From the NCBI GenBank assembly GCA_023445495.1, contig JAEXLC010000232.1, positions 1 to 41,527 of the forward strand: 41,527 nt of DNA, in the 5' to 3' direction. This document shows positions 8,918 through 17,210 of the stretch, piece by piece (position 1 is the first letter of the stretch; the number at the start of each line of letters is the position of its first letter). Both the position numbers and the translations under genes were made by a program. The notes beneath the pieces are model-generated. The model did no database searches. It had not been told where the DNA came from and was given only the letters and a program-made list of their open reading frames with translations. Source of the DNA: Pseudomonadota bacterium (GTDB taxonomy: Bacteria; Pseudomonadota; Alphaproteobacteria; Sphingomonadales; Sphingomonadaceae).

Positions 8918-10014
8918 GCGCCCACTCCCCCGCTCAGCGTGGGCACGTCGAGTGCCGAGAAGCCGTAATGCTTGAGCCAGCGCAGATCGCCGTCGAAGAA
9001 GGCACGCAGATCGTCCATCCCGTATTTGAGCATCGCCAGCCGGTCGACGCCGGTGCCGAAGGCGAAGCCCTGCCATTCGTTCGGATCGAGGCCGCAGCTC
9101 TCGATCACCTTGCGGTGGACCATCCCGGAGCCGAGCACTTCCATCCAGCCGCCATTGTCGCTCTTGCGCGGATCGCCGCCGATCACGCGCTTGCCGTTCT
9201 GCCAGGTGAAGCCGACATCGACTTCGGCCGAAGGTTCGGTGAACGGGAAATAGCTCGGGCGCAGCCGCAGCACGATGTCGTCACGCTCGAAGAACGCCTT
9301 TAGGAAAGTCTCCAGCGTCCATTTCAGATGGCCGAGCGTGATCCCCTTGTCGATCACCAGGCCCTCGATCTGGTGGAACATCGGCGTGTGCGTCGCGTCG
9401 CTGTCCGAACGATAGACGCGGCCCGGCGCGATGATCCGGATCGGCGGCTTGTTTGCCAGCATCGTGCGGATCTGCACCGGCGAGGTATGGGTGCGCAGCA
9501 GATACTTCTGGCTGCCGTCTTCCTCGGGGGGGAAATAGAAGGTGTCGTGCATCGCCCGCGCCGGATGCGTCTCGGGGATGTTGAGCGCCGTGAAATTGTG
9601 CCAGTCGTCCTCGATCTCGGGGCCGGTGGCGACCGCGAAGCCGAGATCGGCGAAGATCTCCGCCAGCTCGTCCATCACCTGGCTCACCGGATGCACCGAA
9701 CCGGCCGGCACGCTGTCGACCGGCAGCGTCATGTCGATCGTCTCGCTGGCCAGGCGCGCATCGAGCGCCGCCTTCTCCAGCGAAGCCTTGCGCGCCGCCA
9801 GCGCCTCGGTCACCGCCTCGCGCAGGCCGTGGATGCGCGGGCCGGTTTCCTGGCGCGCCTCGGGCGTCATCCCGCCCAGGGTCTTGAGCAGGCCGGTGAT
9901 CGCCCCCTGCTTGCCAAGCGCATGCACGCGCACCGCTTCGAGCGGCTCGAGCCCCGCCGCGGCATCGATCGCGCCGAGCAGGTCGGTGCGGAGCTGGTCC
10001 AGATCGGTCGTCAT
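8914..10014 (-). CDS. pheS: Phenylalanine--tRNA ligase alpha subunit
   Basis: The 366-residue class II synthetase subunit binds ATP and phenylalanine and forms the adenylate. An N-terminal coiled-coil tRNA-binding arm (about 1-95) precedes the catalytic core. Motif 2 contains FHQIEG (213-218) and motif 3 GTGVDRLAM (320-328). The ATG at 10014 is chosen over a TTG one codon upstream because GAGG sits at the right distance from the ATG. It overlaps pheT by four bases. Between it and rplT lies a Rho-independent terminator-like hairpin, so expression may depend on readthrough from the ribosomal protein genes or on a promoter inside the ~100-base gap. Confidence 0.97.
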   Translation of the reverse strand: MTTDLDQLRTDLLGAIDAAAGLEPLEAVRVHALGKQGAITGLLKTLGGMTPEARQETGPRIHGLREAVTEALAARKASLEKAALDARLASETIDMTLPVDSVPAGSVHPVSQVMDELAEIFADLGFAVATGPEIEDDWHNFTALNIPETHPARAMHDTFYFPPEEDGSQKYLLRTHTSPVQIRTMLANKPPIRIIAPGRVYRSDSDATHTPMFHQIEGLVIDKGITLGHLKWTLETFLKAFFERDDIVLRLRPSYFPFTEPSAEVDVGFTWQNGKRVIGGDPRKSDNGGWMEVLGSGMVHRKVIESCGLDPNEWQGFAFGTGVDRLAMLKYGMDDLRAFFDGDLRWLKHYGFSALDVPTLSGGVGA

Positions 10015-10058
10015 CAAATCCTCACTTCGTCGAGGGAGCCTCTAGCGGGGGCGGAGGC

Positions 10059-10093
10059 AAAGAAAAAGGGCGCCGGTGTTGCCACCGACGCCC
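10059..10093 (-). terminator. Rho-independent terminator / possible attenuator between rplT and pheS
   Basis: Read on the minus strand, GGGCGTCGGTG and CACCGGCGCCC pair around a 4-base loop with one mismatch, and are followed by TTTTTCTTT. It lies 28 bases after the rplT stop and about 45 bases before the pheS start. It probably ends part of the ribosomal-protein transcripts. No Phe-rich leader peptide was visible before it, so classical attenuation is not supported. Confidence 0.8.
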
Positions 10094-10120
10094 CATTTTC
10101 TGGTGCTCGCGCAGGTCGCC

Positions 10121-10486
10121 TTAGGCGGCCTGGGGCAGAGCCGCCTTCGCCTGCGCGATGATGGCGCTAAACGCTTCACCTTCGTGCATGGCGATGTCGG
10201 CCAGAACCTTGCGGTCCAGCTCGATGCCGGCCAGCTTCAGGCCGTGCATGAACTGCGAATAGGTCAGGCCTTCGGCGCGGACGCCGGCGTTGATACGCTG
10301 GATCCACAGACCGCGGAACGTGCGCTTCTTAACCTTGCGGTCGCGATACGCATACTGGCCGGCCTTTTCGACGGCCTGACGGGCGATGCGGATCGTGTTC
10401 TTGCGACGACCGCGATAGCCCTTTGCCTGCTCAAGAATGTTCTTGTGCTTGGCCTTGGTGGTTACACCACGCTTAACTCGTGCCAT
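10121..10486 (-). CDS. rplT: 50S ribosomal protein L20
   Basis: This 121-residue basic protein begins MARVKRGV and has the long N-terminal helical extension, including GYRGRRKN, that threads into 23S rRNA. A globular C-terminal part with LTYSQFMHGLK follows. L20 is an early assembly protein of the large subunit. The length is typical. GGAGG precedes the ATG, and only 14 bases separate it from rpmI upstream. In E. coli L20 represses its own operon by binding the mRNA; no clear mimic of that site was recognised here. Confidence 0.98.
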   Translation of the reverse strand: MARVKRGVTTKAKHKNILEQAKGYRGRRKNTIRIARQAVEKAGQYAYRDRKVKKRTFRGLWIQRINAGVRAEGLTYSQFMHGLKLAGIELDRKVLADIAMHEGEAFSAIIAQAKAALPQAA

Positions 10487-10500
10487 GTGTCAGGCCCTCC

Positions 10501-10704
10501 TTACTTCAGACCGTAGGGCGCCCACGCCTTGATGTGTGCAACATCGGCGTCGGCGAGCACGGAGGTGCCGCGGTTCTGGCGGATATACTTCGCGTTATGC
10601 GAAATCAGGCGGTGGCGCTTGCCGGCGACTCCATGCTTCACCTTGCCAGTGGCGGTGAACTTGAAGCGCTTCTTTACGCCGCTCTTCGTCTTGAGCTTGG
10701 GCAT
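10501..10704 (-). CDS. rpmI: 50S ribosomal protein L35
   Basis: A 67-residue basic protein starting MPKLKTKSG, with the conserved KRFKFTATGK and RHRLISHN segments of L35. AAGGAG precedes the ATG at 10704; an upstream in-frame extension is rejected because L35 proteins begin at this methionine. It heads the rpmI-rplT-pheS-pheT-orf transcript. The infC gene that usually precedes rpmI is absent, and the next gene upstream is an unrelated PD40 protein. Confidence 0.98.
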   Translation of the reverse strand: MPKLKTKSGVKKRFKFTATGKVKHGVAGKRHRLISHNAKYIRQNRGTSVLADADVAHIKAWAPYGLK

Positions 10705-10787
10705 TTTCGTCTCCTTATAGTTCGACGATTGCGGACACGCGCGGCAGCCCATTCAGCCGGCGCATCCCTACGATCGCGGAAAGCGGG

Positions 10788-10818
10788 GCCCCTAGCGGAA
10801 GAGTCGGGAGAGCGCAAG
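10788..10818 (-). promoter_or_regulatory. Candidate promoter for rpmI-rplT
   Basis: On the minus strand a TTGCGC element is followed after about 17 bases by a TAGGGG element, roughly 85 bases before the rpmI start. The -35-like part fits alphaproteobacterial housekeeping promoters and the -10 is poor. The ~190-base gap around it (10705-10895) must hold the promoter of this essential operon because infC is not upstream. This is a tentative assignment by eye. Confidence 0.3.
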
Positions 10819-10895
10819 GTGAGTCTCTGATTCCCCTCCCCCCATCCTCGCCGTCCCCGCACAGGCGGGGCGCCGAGAGGAAAAACGAATCCGCG

Positions 10896-11807
10896 CTACC
10901 CCACCGGATAGGCGACATAGGCGAGCCACTGCCCGTCCGGCGACCAGCTGTTGACGTTGATCGAGCCCTGCCCGCCGAGGAAGCGCGCGATCGTTCGCAC
11001 CGCGCCACCCTCTATCGGCATCGTCCGCAGCTCGACCGGCAAATTGGGCGGATGTCCCTCCGTTCCCTCGGGAAAGCTGATATAGGCGATCGCCTCGCCG
11101 GCGGGATCGGGATGCGGGAACCAGTCTACCCGGCTACCCCCGCTCATCCGCTCGATCCCGCTGCCATCCGGCCGCATCCGGAACAGGCTGGCGTCGCCCG
11201 GCACGCTGGCTTCCAGCTCGCCGTTGAACCAGATCCACGCGCCATCGGGCGACCATTCGGGCCCATCAACCGGCGCCGGCCCTTCGAGCAATTGCCGGGC
11301 AGCGCCGCCTGCTTCGGGCACGATCGCGATGCCCCAGTGCAGCGGCGCGCCCGGCCGGATCGTCGCGCAGGCGAGTTGGCTGCCGTCGGGCGAAATGCCG
11401 TGAAGATAATAGGCCAGCCCATCCTCCGGGCTCACCTGGCGCGGCGTGCCGCCGGTAACCGGCACCGCATGCACCTTGCGCGCGGCTGTGATGTAGAGCG
11501 TCCGGCCATCGGGCGAGAGCAAATGGTCGTTATTGGCATCGTCGATCCCGTGGATCGCGATCGGCTCCAGCACCGGCGCGCCCGCGAGCGGCAGGCGGAA
11601 CAGATGCCCGCCGCCGTTGACGATCAGCGCGGCCCCGTCCGGCGTCCAGTTCGGCGCCTCGAGCAGCCGGTCGGCCTCCAGCACCAGCCGGTCCTCGCTG
11701 CCGTCGCGGTTTATGATCCGCACCTGCGAGACCTGCCCCGGCAGCAACGGGCGGAACGGTCCGTGCGCGGGATTGGCTCCCGGGGGCGCCTTGGAAACCG
11801 TCGTCAT
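10896..11807 (-). CDS. TolB-like PD40 beta-propeller protein
   Basis: The 303-residue protein carries repeated propeller blades with the PD40 signature. SPDGRTLYI, SPDGSQLA, SPDGAWIW and WSPDGQWLAY recur along its length. No signal peptide is evident, so it is probably cytoplasmic, unlike periplasmic TolB. The ATG at 11807 is chosen over a TTG two codons upstream because GAGAGG lies about eight bases before it. It is divergent from the UPF0303/oxidoreductase pair across 81 bases that contain a 14-bp palindrome. Its role in sugar metabolism is inferred only from this shared control region; such proteins occur as isomerase-like or sensor proteins in oligosaccharide loci. Confidence 0.8.
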   Translation of the reverse strand: MTTVSKAPPGANPAHGPFRPLLPGQVSQVRIINRDGSEDRLVLEADRLLEAPNWTPDGAALIVNGGGHLFRLPLAGAPVLEPIAIHGIDDANNDHLLSPDGRTLYITAARKVHAVPVTGGTPRQVSPEDGLAYYLHGISPDGSQLACATIRPGAPLHWGIAIVPEAGGAARQLLEGPAPVDGPEWSPDGAWIWFNGELEASVPGDASLFRMRPDGSGIERMSGGSRVDWFPHPDPAGEAIAYISFPEGTEGHPPNLPVELRTMPIEGGAVRTIARFLGGQGSINVNSWSPDGQWLAYVAYPVG

Positions 11808-11826
11808 GCGCAAGCCTCTCCGCTAT

Positions 11827-11855
11827 TTGACATTGATCCGGACCTATAAGATTTA
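11827..11855 (+). promoter_or_regulatory. Candidate promoter of the UPF0303-oxidoreductase pair
   Basis: A perfect TTGACA (11827-11832) is followed after 17 bases by GATTTA, a weak -10. The -10 region is overlapped by the palindrome at 11851-11864, the layout expected for repression. The assignment rests on the -35 and spacing. Confidence 0.4.
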
Positions 11856-11864
11856 GCGCTAAAT
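11851..11864. promoter_or_regulatory. LacI-type operator palindrome, site 1
   Basis: ATTTAGCGCTAAAT is a perfect 14-bp palindrome with a central CG, the hallmark of LacI-family operators. It lies in the divergent promoter region of the PD40 gene and the UPF0303/oxidoreductase pair. Its core TTAGCGCTAA recurs at 15530-15539 before the GH3 glycosidase gene. The repressor gene is not in the window. Confidence 0.65.
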
Positions 11865-11888
11865 TAAACCACAATCGGAGAGCGGGCA

Positions 11889-12359
11889 ATGGACCTGGAA
11901 GCAATCGACCGCGAGGAGCAATCGCTCCTGCTCGACCACTTCGATGCCGAGGACGCCTGGTGGCTCGGCTGCCATCTGCGCAAGCGCGGCGCGGCGGCCG
12001 GTGCCCCGATCGCGATCGAGATTCGCCGCGCCGGCACAAGACTGTTCAGCGCGCTGCTGCCCGGCGCCACTGCCGACAATCTCGGCTGGATCGATCGCAA
12101 GATCGCGCTGGCGATGCGCTTCGAGCGCTCCAGCTATGCGATGCGCCTCAAGTTCGATACCGCCCCGCCCGGCGCTTTCGATCGCTTCGGCCTCGACCTC
12201 AGCACCCATGTCGCCGCGGGCGGGGCGGTGCCGATCCGGATCGCCGGCACAGGGGTGATCGGCGCGGTCGCGATCAGCGGCCTCGCCCAGGAAGAGGATC
12301 ATGCCTACGCCGTCGACGCGCTCGCCGCATTGAAGGCGCACCAGGAGACCCAGGCATGA
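11889..12359 (+). CDS. UPF0303 / heme-degrading-domain (HbpS-like) family protein
   Basis: The 156-residue protein matches the UPF0303 group, which shares the HbpS/GlcG fold: an N-terminal strand-helix, the DNLGWIDRK segment near residue 60 that precedes a long helix, and the GVIGAVAISGL segment near 125-135. Family members are small cytoplasmic proteins without a settled biochemical role, often encoded with oxidoreductases or sugar genes. The ATG at 11889 has GGAG about eight bases upstream. Its stop overlaps the next start as ATGA, so it is coupled to the Gfo/Idh/MocA oxidoreductase. Family membership is fairly sure, function unknown. Confidence 0.8.
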   Translation: MDLEAIDREEQSLLLDHFDAEDAWWLGCHLRKRGAAAGAPIAIEIRRAGTRLFSALLPGATADNLGWIDRKIALAMRFERSSYAMRLKFDTAPPGAFDRFGLDLSTHVAAGGAVPIRIAGTGVIGAVAISGLAQEEDHAYAVDALAALKAHQETQA

Positions 12360-13378
12360 GCGCCACACCCGTGCGCTGGGGCATCCTCGGCCCCGGTACT
12401 ATCGCCCGCGACTTCCTCGCCGGTGCCGCCGGCTCGGCGACCGGCATCATCGCCGCGCTCGGCACCCGCAATCCCGACAAGCCCGAGCTTGCAGAGCATT
12501 TCCCCGGCATCCGCGTCGTTCCCGGCTATGCGGCGCTGATCGCCGATCCGGAGATCGACGCCATCTATGTCGCCACGCCGCATAGCCATCACGCGCATTG
12601 GGCGATCGCCGCCGCGCAGGCCGGCAAGCATGTGCTCTGCGAAAAGCCGATGGGCGTCTGTGCCGCCGAGACCGAAGCGATGTTCCTCGCCGCGCGCACC
12701 GCGGGCACCTTTCTCGGCGAAGCGTTCATGTACCGCTTCCACCCGCTCGCCAGCCGCATCGCCGAGCTGATCCGCTCGGACGCGATCGGCGCGGTGCGGA
12801 TGATCCGCTCGAGCTTCGGCTTCGCGGTGCCCGAGGAAGCGCGGGCCGGCCACCGGCTGTTCAAGCCCGAGCTCGGCGGCGGCGCGATCCTCGACCTGGC
12901 CGGCTATCCGGTATCGATGGCCGGGCTGATCGCCGGTGCGCGGACCGGCGGCGCCATCCCGATGCCCGATGCGATCAAGGCCGTCGCCCATATCGGCCCG
13001 AGCGGAGTCGATGAATGGACTTCTGCGCTGCTTCGTTTCCCGAATGGGATCACCGCCGACCTTTCCTGTTCGGTCACCGTCCGCCAGGAGAACATCCTGC
13101 ACATTATGGGCACCACCGGCCGGCTGGAGGTCGACCAGTTCTGGTTCGCCGGCGGCAAGACCGGCGGGGTCAACACGATGCGCCTGATCCGGCCGGACGG
13201 CAGCCGCGAGGAAATCGCCGTCGCCGAACCGCGCCACCTCTACAGCTTCCAGTTCGAAGCCGCGAACCAGGCGATCCAGTCGGGTAGCCGCGAGTTCGCC
13301 CAGCCCGGCCTCGACGCGGCGGACAGCATCGCCACTGCCCGCATCGTCGATCGCTGGCTGGAAGAAATCAGAGCGTAA
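12356..13378 (+). CDS. Gfo/Idh/MocA family oxidoreductase
   Basis: The 340-residue protein has the N-terminal nucleotide-binding motif GILGPGTIA (9-17), the CEKPMG segment with catalytic-type lysine K97, and the large beta-sheet C-terminal domain of this family. It likely oxidises or reduces a sugar or cyclitol with NAD(P). The start overlaps the UPF0303 stop (ATGA), and the long open frame upstream is only a shadow of that gene. Its 3' end overlaps the convergent GH3 gene by 11 bases. With the glycosidase and the shared operator, a role in catabolism of a released sugar is a reasonable inference. The exact substrate is not known. Confidence 0.9.
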   Translation: MSATPVRWGILGPGTIARDFLAGAAGSATGIIAALGTRNPDKPELAEHFPGIRVVPGYAALIADPEIDAIYVATPHSHHAHWAIAAAQAGKHVLCEKPMGVCAAETEAMFLAARTAGTFLGEAFMYRFHPLASRIAELIRSDAIGAVRMIRSSFGFAVPEEARAGHRLFKPELGGGAILDLAGYPVSMAGLIAGARTGGAIPMPDAIKAVAHIGPSGVDEWTSALLRFPNGITADLSCSVTVRQENILHIMGTTGRLEVDQFWFAGGKTGGVNTMRLIRPDGSREEIAVAEPRHLYSFQFEAANQAIQSGSREFAQPGLDAADSIATARIVDRWLEEIRA

Positions 13379-15479
13379 CGCGGGCCTCGATCAGCTGGTC
13401 GGACGCCCCGCCGACCAGCACGCGATAGTCGCCGGCCTCGAGCCGCCAGCCATGCGTCGCCGGATCGCGCCAGCACAGGCTCTCCAGGCTGACGAACAGC
13501 TGCACGATCCCGGTCTCGCCCGGCGCCAGCGCAACGCGGTCAAACGCGCGCAGCAGCTTGACCGGCTGCTCGGCCTCTATGCCCGGCGCGCCGACATAGC
13601 ATTGCACGACTTCCTCAGCGGCCATGTCGCCGTCATTGCGCACCGCGACCGACACTTCGATCGCGCCATCGACCACCCGCGCCGTCAGCCCGCGATACGC
13701 AAAGCGCGCATAGGACAGGCCATGGCCGAAGGCGTAGCGCGGCGTCACCTGGTCGCGGTCGAGCTTGGTATAGCCGTGCCAGCGATCATATTCGATCGCA
13801 TCGGCATCGCGATCGAAGAACGGATAGTCGGCGGCATCGCGCGCCACGGTGAAGGGCAGCTTGCCCGAGGGGCTGACCTGGCCGAACAACAGGCTGGCGA
13901 GCGCATGGCCGCCTTCCATGCCGGCATAGAAGCTCATCAGGATCGCGTTCGCGCCTTCGCGCCATTCCTCGACCAGTACGGCGGAGCCCACGACCAGCAC
14001 GACCACCACCGGCTTGCCGCTCGATGCCGCAGCGCGGATCAGTTCGACCTGCGCCTCGGGCAGGCCCAGCGACAGCCGGTCGCCGCCGATCGGCTCCTTC
14101 GAGATGCTCGGCCGGCCCGGCTTGCCATCCGCGCCCAGCGCGATGTCGCCGATGATATATTCGCCTTCTTCCTTGGCAGTGAAGCCGGCGACGACGACCA
14201 CGGCATCGGCCTCGCGCGCCAGCTCGGTCGCGGCAGCCAGATCCTCGCCGCCGGCATAGGCGACGGCATCCTCGCCAAGCAGCGCGCGCAGGCCCTGGAG
14301 CGGGGTGATGACATAGGGGGTGCGCACCCGGCTCGATCCATTGTCGCCGGTATTCTCCATGTCGGCGAGCGCGCCCAGCACCGCGAGCTTGCGCACCTTG
14401 GCGCGATCCAGCGGTAGCGTGCCGTCATTCTCGAGCAGCACCGCGCATTTCTCGGCGACTTCGCGGGCGAGCGCGCGGTGGTTTTCCTGCGCGATCAGCG
14501 CCTTCGGATACGCTTCCAGCGGATCTTCCTGCGCGGCGAAGCGGAACTGGGTGGTGAGGATGCGGCGGCATGCCTGGTCGATCACCTCGGGCTCGATCGT
14601 CCCGGCCTCGACAGCGGCGACCAGCTTCTCGCCGAACACCAGCGGCTCGGGATTCTCGACGTCGAGACCCGCGGCGGCGCCATAGACCTTGTGCACGCCG
14701 CGCACCCAGTCCGAATGGACGAAGCCCTCGAAACCCCATTCGCCGCGCAGCACATCGGTGAGCAGCGCGCGGCTCTGGCCGCAAAACTCGCCATTCACCT
14801 TGTTGTAGGCGGTCATCACCGTCGCCACCCCGGCATCGAGGCAGTGCTTGAAGTGCGGCAGATAGACTTCGTGCATCGCGCGCTCGTCGGCGGTCACGTT
14901 CACCTTGAAGCGCGCATTCTCCATCGAATTGAGCGCGAAGTGCTTCACCGTGGCGATCACATTATGCGCCTGGATGCCGGTGCCCATCGCCGCGCCCATC
15001 ACGCCGAGGTGCCAGGGATCCTCGCCATAGGTCTCCTGCGCGCGGCCCCAGGCCGGGTGGCGCAGCAGGTTGATGCAGACCGCGCCCGAGAAGCTGCAAC
15101 CCTGCGCGCGCGCTTCCACGCCCATCACTTCGCCGACGCGCCGCTCCAGCGCCGCATCGAAGGTGGCGCCGCGCGCCATGGTGCAGGGGAAGCAGGTCGA
15201 GCCGACCCGAGTGACGCCGCGCGGGCCATCGGTGAACATCAGCGGCGGAATGCCCAGCCGCTCAACGCCGCCACCGGCGCGATAGGGCCGCGCACCCCAG
15301 ATCCGGTCATCCTCGGCAAGCGCGTCGAAGAAGCCCTTGCCGGACATCATCGCGACTTTCTCTTCGAGGGTCAGCTCGGCAAGCACCCGCGCCACCAGTG
15401 CATCGATTTCCTGCGCACCGGCGCCCCTGGCCGGCATCCAGCCCGATGTTGCGCCTTCTTTTTCCGAAATCGATCCCAC
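13368..15479 (-). CDS. Glycoside hydrolase family 3 (beta-glucosidase/xylosidase-like)
   Basis: The enzyme has an N-terminal TIM-barrel, an alpha/beta sandwich and a C-terminal fibronectin-III-like domain, the order of bacterial family 3 beta-glycosidases. KHFALN, TAYNKVN and the nucleophile motif VHSDW are visible, the aspartate about 33 residues after the TDVLRGEWGF segment begins. No signal peptide is seen, so a cytoplasmic enzyme acting on imported oligosaccharides is likely. The GTG at 15479 has GGAGAGG upstream. ATG codons at 15494 and 15512 are alternative starts, adding up to 11 residues. A TTAGCGCTAA operator lies about 50 bases upstream. Glucoside versus xyloside specificity cannot be decided. 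Confidence 0.9.
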   Translation of the reverse strand: MGSISEKEGATSGWMPARGAGAQEIDALVARVLAELTLEEKVAMMSGKGFFDALAEDDRIWGARPYRAGGGVERLGIPPLMFTDGPRGVTRVGSTCFPCTMARGATFDAALERRVGEVMGVEARAQGCSFSGAVCINLLRHPAWGRAQETYGEDPWHLGVMGAAMGTGIQAHNVIATVKHFALNSMENARFKVNVTADERAMHEVYLPHFKHCLDAGVATVMTAYNKVNGEFCGQSRALLTDVLRGEWGFEGFVHSDWVRGVHKVYGAAAGLDVENPEPLVFGEKLVAAVEAGTIEPEVIDQACRRILTTQFRFAAQEDPLEAYPKALIAQENHRALAREVAEKCAVLLENDGTLPLDRAKVRKLAVLGALADMENTGDNGSSRVRTPYVITPLQGLRALLGEDAVAYAGGEDLAAATELAREADAVVVVAGFTAKEEGEYIIGDIALGADGKPGRPSISKEPIGGDRLSLGLPEAQVELIRAAASSGKPVVVVLVVGSAVLVEEWREGANAILMSFYAGMEGGHALASLLFGQVSPSGKLPFTVARDAADYPFFDRDADAIEYDRWHGYTKLDRDQVTPRYAFGHGLSYARFAYRGLTARVVDGAIEVSVAVRNDGDMAAEEVVQCYVGAPGIEAEQPVKLLRAFDRVALAPGETGIVQLFVSLESLCWRDPATHGWRLEAGDYRVLVGGASDQLIEARVTL

Positions 15480-15528
15480 GCGCGCCCTCTCCATTCTGCT
15501 TGTCGCCGGCATGATATTTCACGCTAGA

Positions 15529-15540
15529 ATTAGCGCTAAA
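15529..15540. promoter_or_regulatory. LacI-type operator palindrome, site 2
   Basis: ATTAGCGCTAAA contains the perfect 10-bp palindrome TTAGCGCTAA (15530-15539), identical to the core of the site at 11851-11864. It lies about 50 bases before the preferred GH3 start, consistent with control of the glycosidase by the same regulator as the PD40/oxidoreductase promoters. Confidence 0.6.
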
Positions 15541-15809
15541 GCATACAAGCCGCATCTTGGAAAGATCGAAAGCGCCAAATCGGGGCTGGCGCGCCTTGCA
15601 ATGTTGGATTTCGCCTGCTCGGCTTGCGCGGCCGGCTCTAGAGGGCGGCCGCTCTTTGAAGCTGCAGGAAGAATAGGATCACGCGCACGCAACGATCTTT
15701 CGAGACGCAGCGCGCTTCCGAGAAAATAGGGAAAATAGCGGCCCGCAAAACCCGCTCCTGGCCTGTACTTTTATGTACTTCCGCGAGTCGCTGCCCTCTC
15801 GCTGTAGGA
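15541..15809. other. Intergenic stretch without recognised gene
   Basis: About 270 bases lie between the GH3 operator and the end of the Hsp70-like gene. They show no convincing coding signal on either strand, no tRNA-like fold and no member of the repeat families seen elsewhere. A short direct repeat TGTACTT occurs twice near 15764-15780. Sequences upstream of the GH3 promoter must lie here. Confidence 0.5.
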
Positions 15810-17099
15810 TCAGGCCGTCCAGGCGCCGATGTCCGGCTCCTGCCCTATCAGCGCCAGGCCATGCGCGATCGAAGTAAGCTCGCCGCCGGTCGCCAGCTTC
15901 TCGGTGCCGAAGCGCTCGGCGAACAGCCGGCGGACGCGCGGGGTCAGCGAGGTGCCGCCGGTCAGGAACACGCGGTCGATCGCCTGCGGCTCGGTACCCG
16001 CCATGGTCAGCGCGCGGTCCACCGCCGCTTCGATCCGGGCGATGTCGGGCGCGATCCAGTCCTCGAACTCGGTGCGGGTCACATCGGCCTCGATCGCCAG
16101 CTCACCGCCCTCGAAATGGAAGTGCGCCGCCTCGTCCGAAGACAACGCCCGCTTGAGCGCGCCGATCGCGTGATAGAGCTGATAGCCGAGCTCGCCTTCG
16201 ATCACCGCGATCATCCGGCCGATCGCCTCGGGATCGAGCGCGGCGCGCTTGAGCTTCTCCAGCTCGGCCAGCGTCTTGCGGTTGCGCATCAGCGCCAGGC
16301 GCGACCAGTCGGAAAAGTCGGTGAACCAGCCGCCGGGGATATCGAGGATCTTGTCGAACGAGCGATAGCTGCCGCCCTTGCCGAGCAAAGGCAGCACGAG
16401 ATGCTCGACGATGCGCTGGTCGAACCGGTCGCCGGCGATGCCGACACCGGCATGGGCGAGCGGCACGCAGCGCCGCGCCGCGCCCGGCACCTCGATCCGC
16501 ACCACCGAGAAGTCGCTGGTGCCGCCGCCGAAATCGGCGACCAGCACCGTCGCCGGCTCCTCGATCCGCGAGGCATAGCTGAACGCGGCGCCCAGCGGCT
16601 CGTAGACATAGTGGATCTCGGCGCCGAAGCCGGCGAACATCATGTCATAGCGCTGGCGGGCCAGCGCCTCGTCGGGCCGGCTGCCGGCATATTCGACCGG
16701 ACGGCCGACCACGACGCGCTGCGCACCGCCGTCCAGCACCCCGCCGGCCCGCGCGGCCATCAGGCCGAGGAAGGTGCGGCCCATTTCCTCGAAGCGCAGC
16801 CGCTTTTCGAAGACGATCGCATGCTCGAAGCTGGCGCTCGCCGCGACCGACTTGAACGACTGGAGGAAGCGGCTGCCCTCCGGAAACTCCAGATACTCGG
16901 CAATCGCCCAGGGACCGGCCGCCACCGCCATCCCGCCGCGCACATCCCCGTCCTGCCAGAAGCACAGCGCCGATCGGAACACCGGATCGGCGCGCTCCGG
17001 CCCGGCGAGCTGGACGAGCTCGGAGCTGCCATCACGGGCAAGCGCCGCGACGGAATTGGTGGTGCCGAAATCGAAGCCAAGGGCGGGGAGTTGAGTCAT
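15810..17099 (-). CDS. Hsp70-family ATPase, YegD-like
   Basis: The 429-residue protein is an actin/Hsp70-fold nucleotide-binding domain. The phosphate-1 loop FDFGTTNS is at 9-16, EPLGAA at 167-172, the phosphate-2 loop DFGGGTSD at 189-196, and the adenosine motif LTGGTSLTP in the C-terminal part. The substrate-binding domain and lid of DnaK are missing; the length fits E. coli YegD, a poorly understood Hsp70 relative. Chaperone activity is therefore uncertain and an ATP-dependent regulatory or scaffold role is possible. It is divergent from the DUF4173/two-component trio across 111 bases, and no DnaJ or GrpE gene lies nearby. Confidence 0.85.
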   Translation of the reverse strand: MTQLPALGFDFGTTNSVAALARDGSSELVQLAGPERADPVFRSALCFWQDGDVRGGMAVAAGPWAIAEYLEFPEGSRFLQSFKSVAASASFEHAIVFEKRLRFEEMGRTFLGLMAARAGGVLDGGAQRVVVGRPVEYAGSRPDEALARQRYDMMFAGFGAEIHYVYEPLGAAFSYASRIEEPATVLVADFGGGTSDFSVVRIEVPGAARRCVPLAHAGVGIAGDRFDQRIVEHLVLPLLGKGGSYRSFDKILDIPGGWFTDFSDWSRLALMRNRKTLAELEKLKRAALDPEAIGRMIAVIEGELGYQLYHAIGALKRALSSDEAAHFHFEGGELAIEADVTRTEFEDWIAPDIARIEAAVDRALTMAGTEPQAIDRVFLTGGTSLTPRVRRLFAERFGTEKLATGGELTSIAHGLALIGQEPDIGAWTA

Positions 17100-17210
17100 G
17101 GTCGGGCGCCTCTATCGCCCTGCACCGTATCTGCACAGCCTCTCCACCGGCTTCGGCGTGCCGGCTGGACTTCGATGGCCGATCCCGACTCCCGAACCTG
17201 GGAGACCCGC

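Noticed and set aside
8918..9076. 53-codon N-terminal extension of pheT
   Set aside because: Lies inside pheS in another frame. PheT proteins begin at MKFTLSW and the ATGA overlap supports 8917.
10855..10870. CCCCGC/GCGGGG hairpin after the PD40 gene
   Set aside because: Short stem without a T run; too common in such GC-rich DNA to call a terminator.
15541..15809. Possible small RNA or remnant gene in the gap upstream of the GH3 gene
   Set aside because: No strong hairpin, tRNA-like fold or coding bias found.
15861..17210. Open frame of ~450 codons upstream of the DUF4173 start, antisense to the Hsp70-like gene
   Set aside because: Arginine/leucine-rich shadow of a conserved gene in GC-rich DNA. 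The Hsp70 motifs are on the other strand and a good ribosome-binding site marks 17211 as the start.
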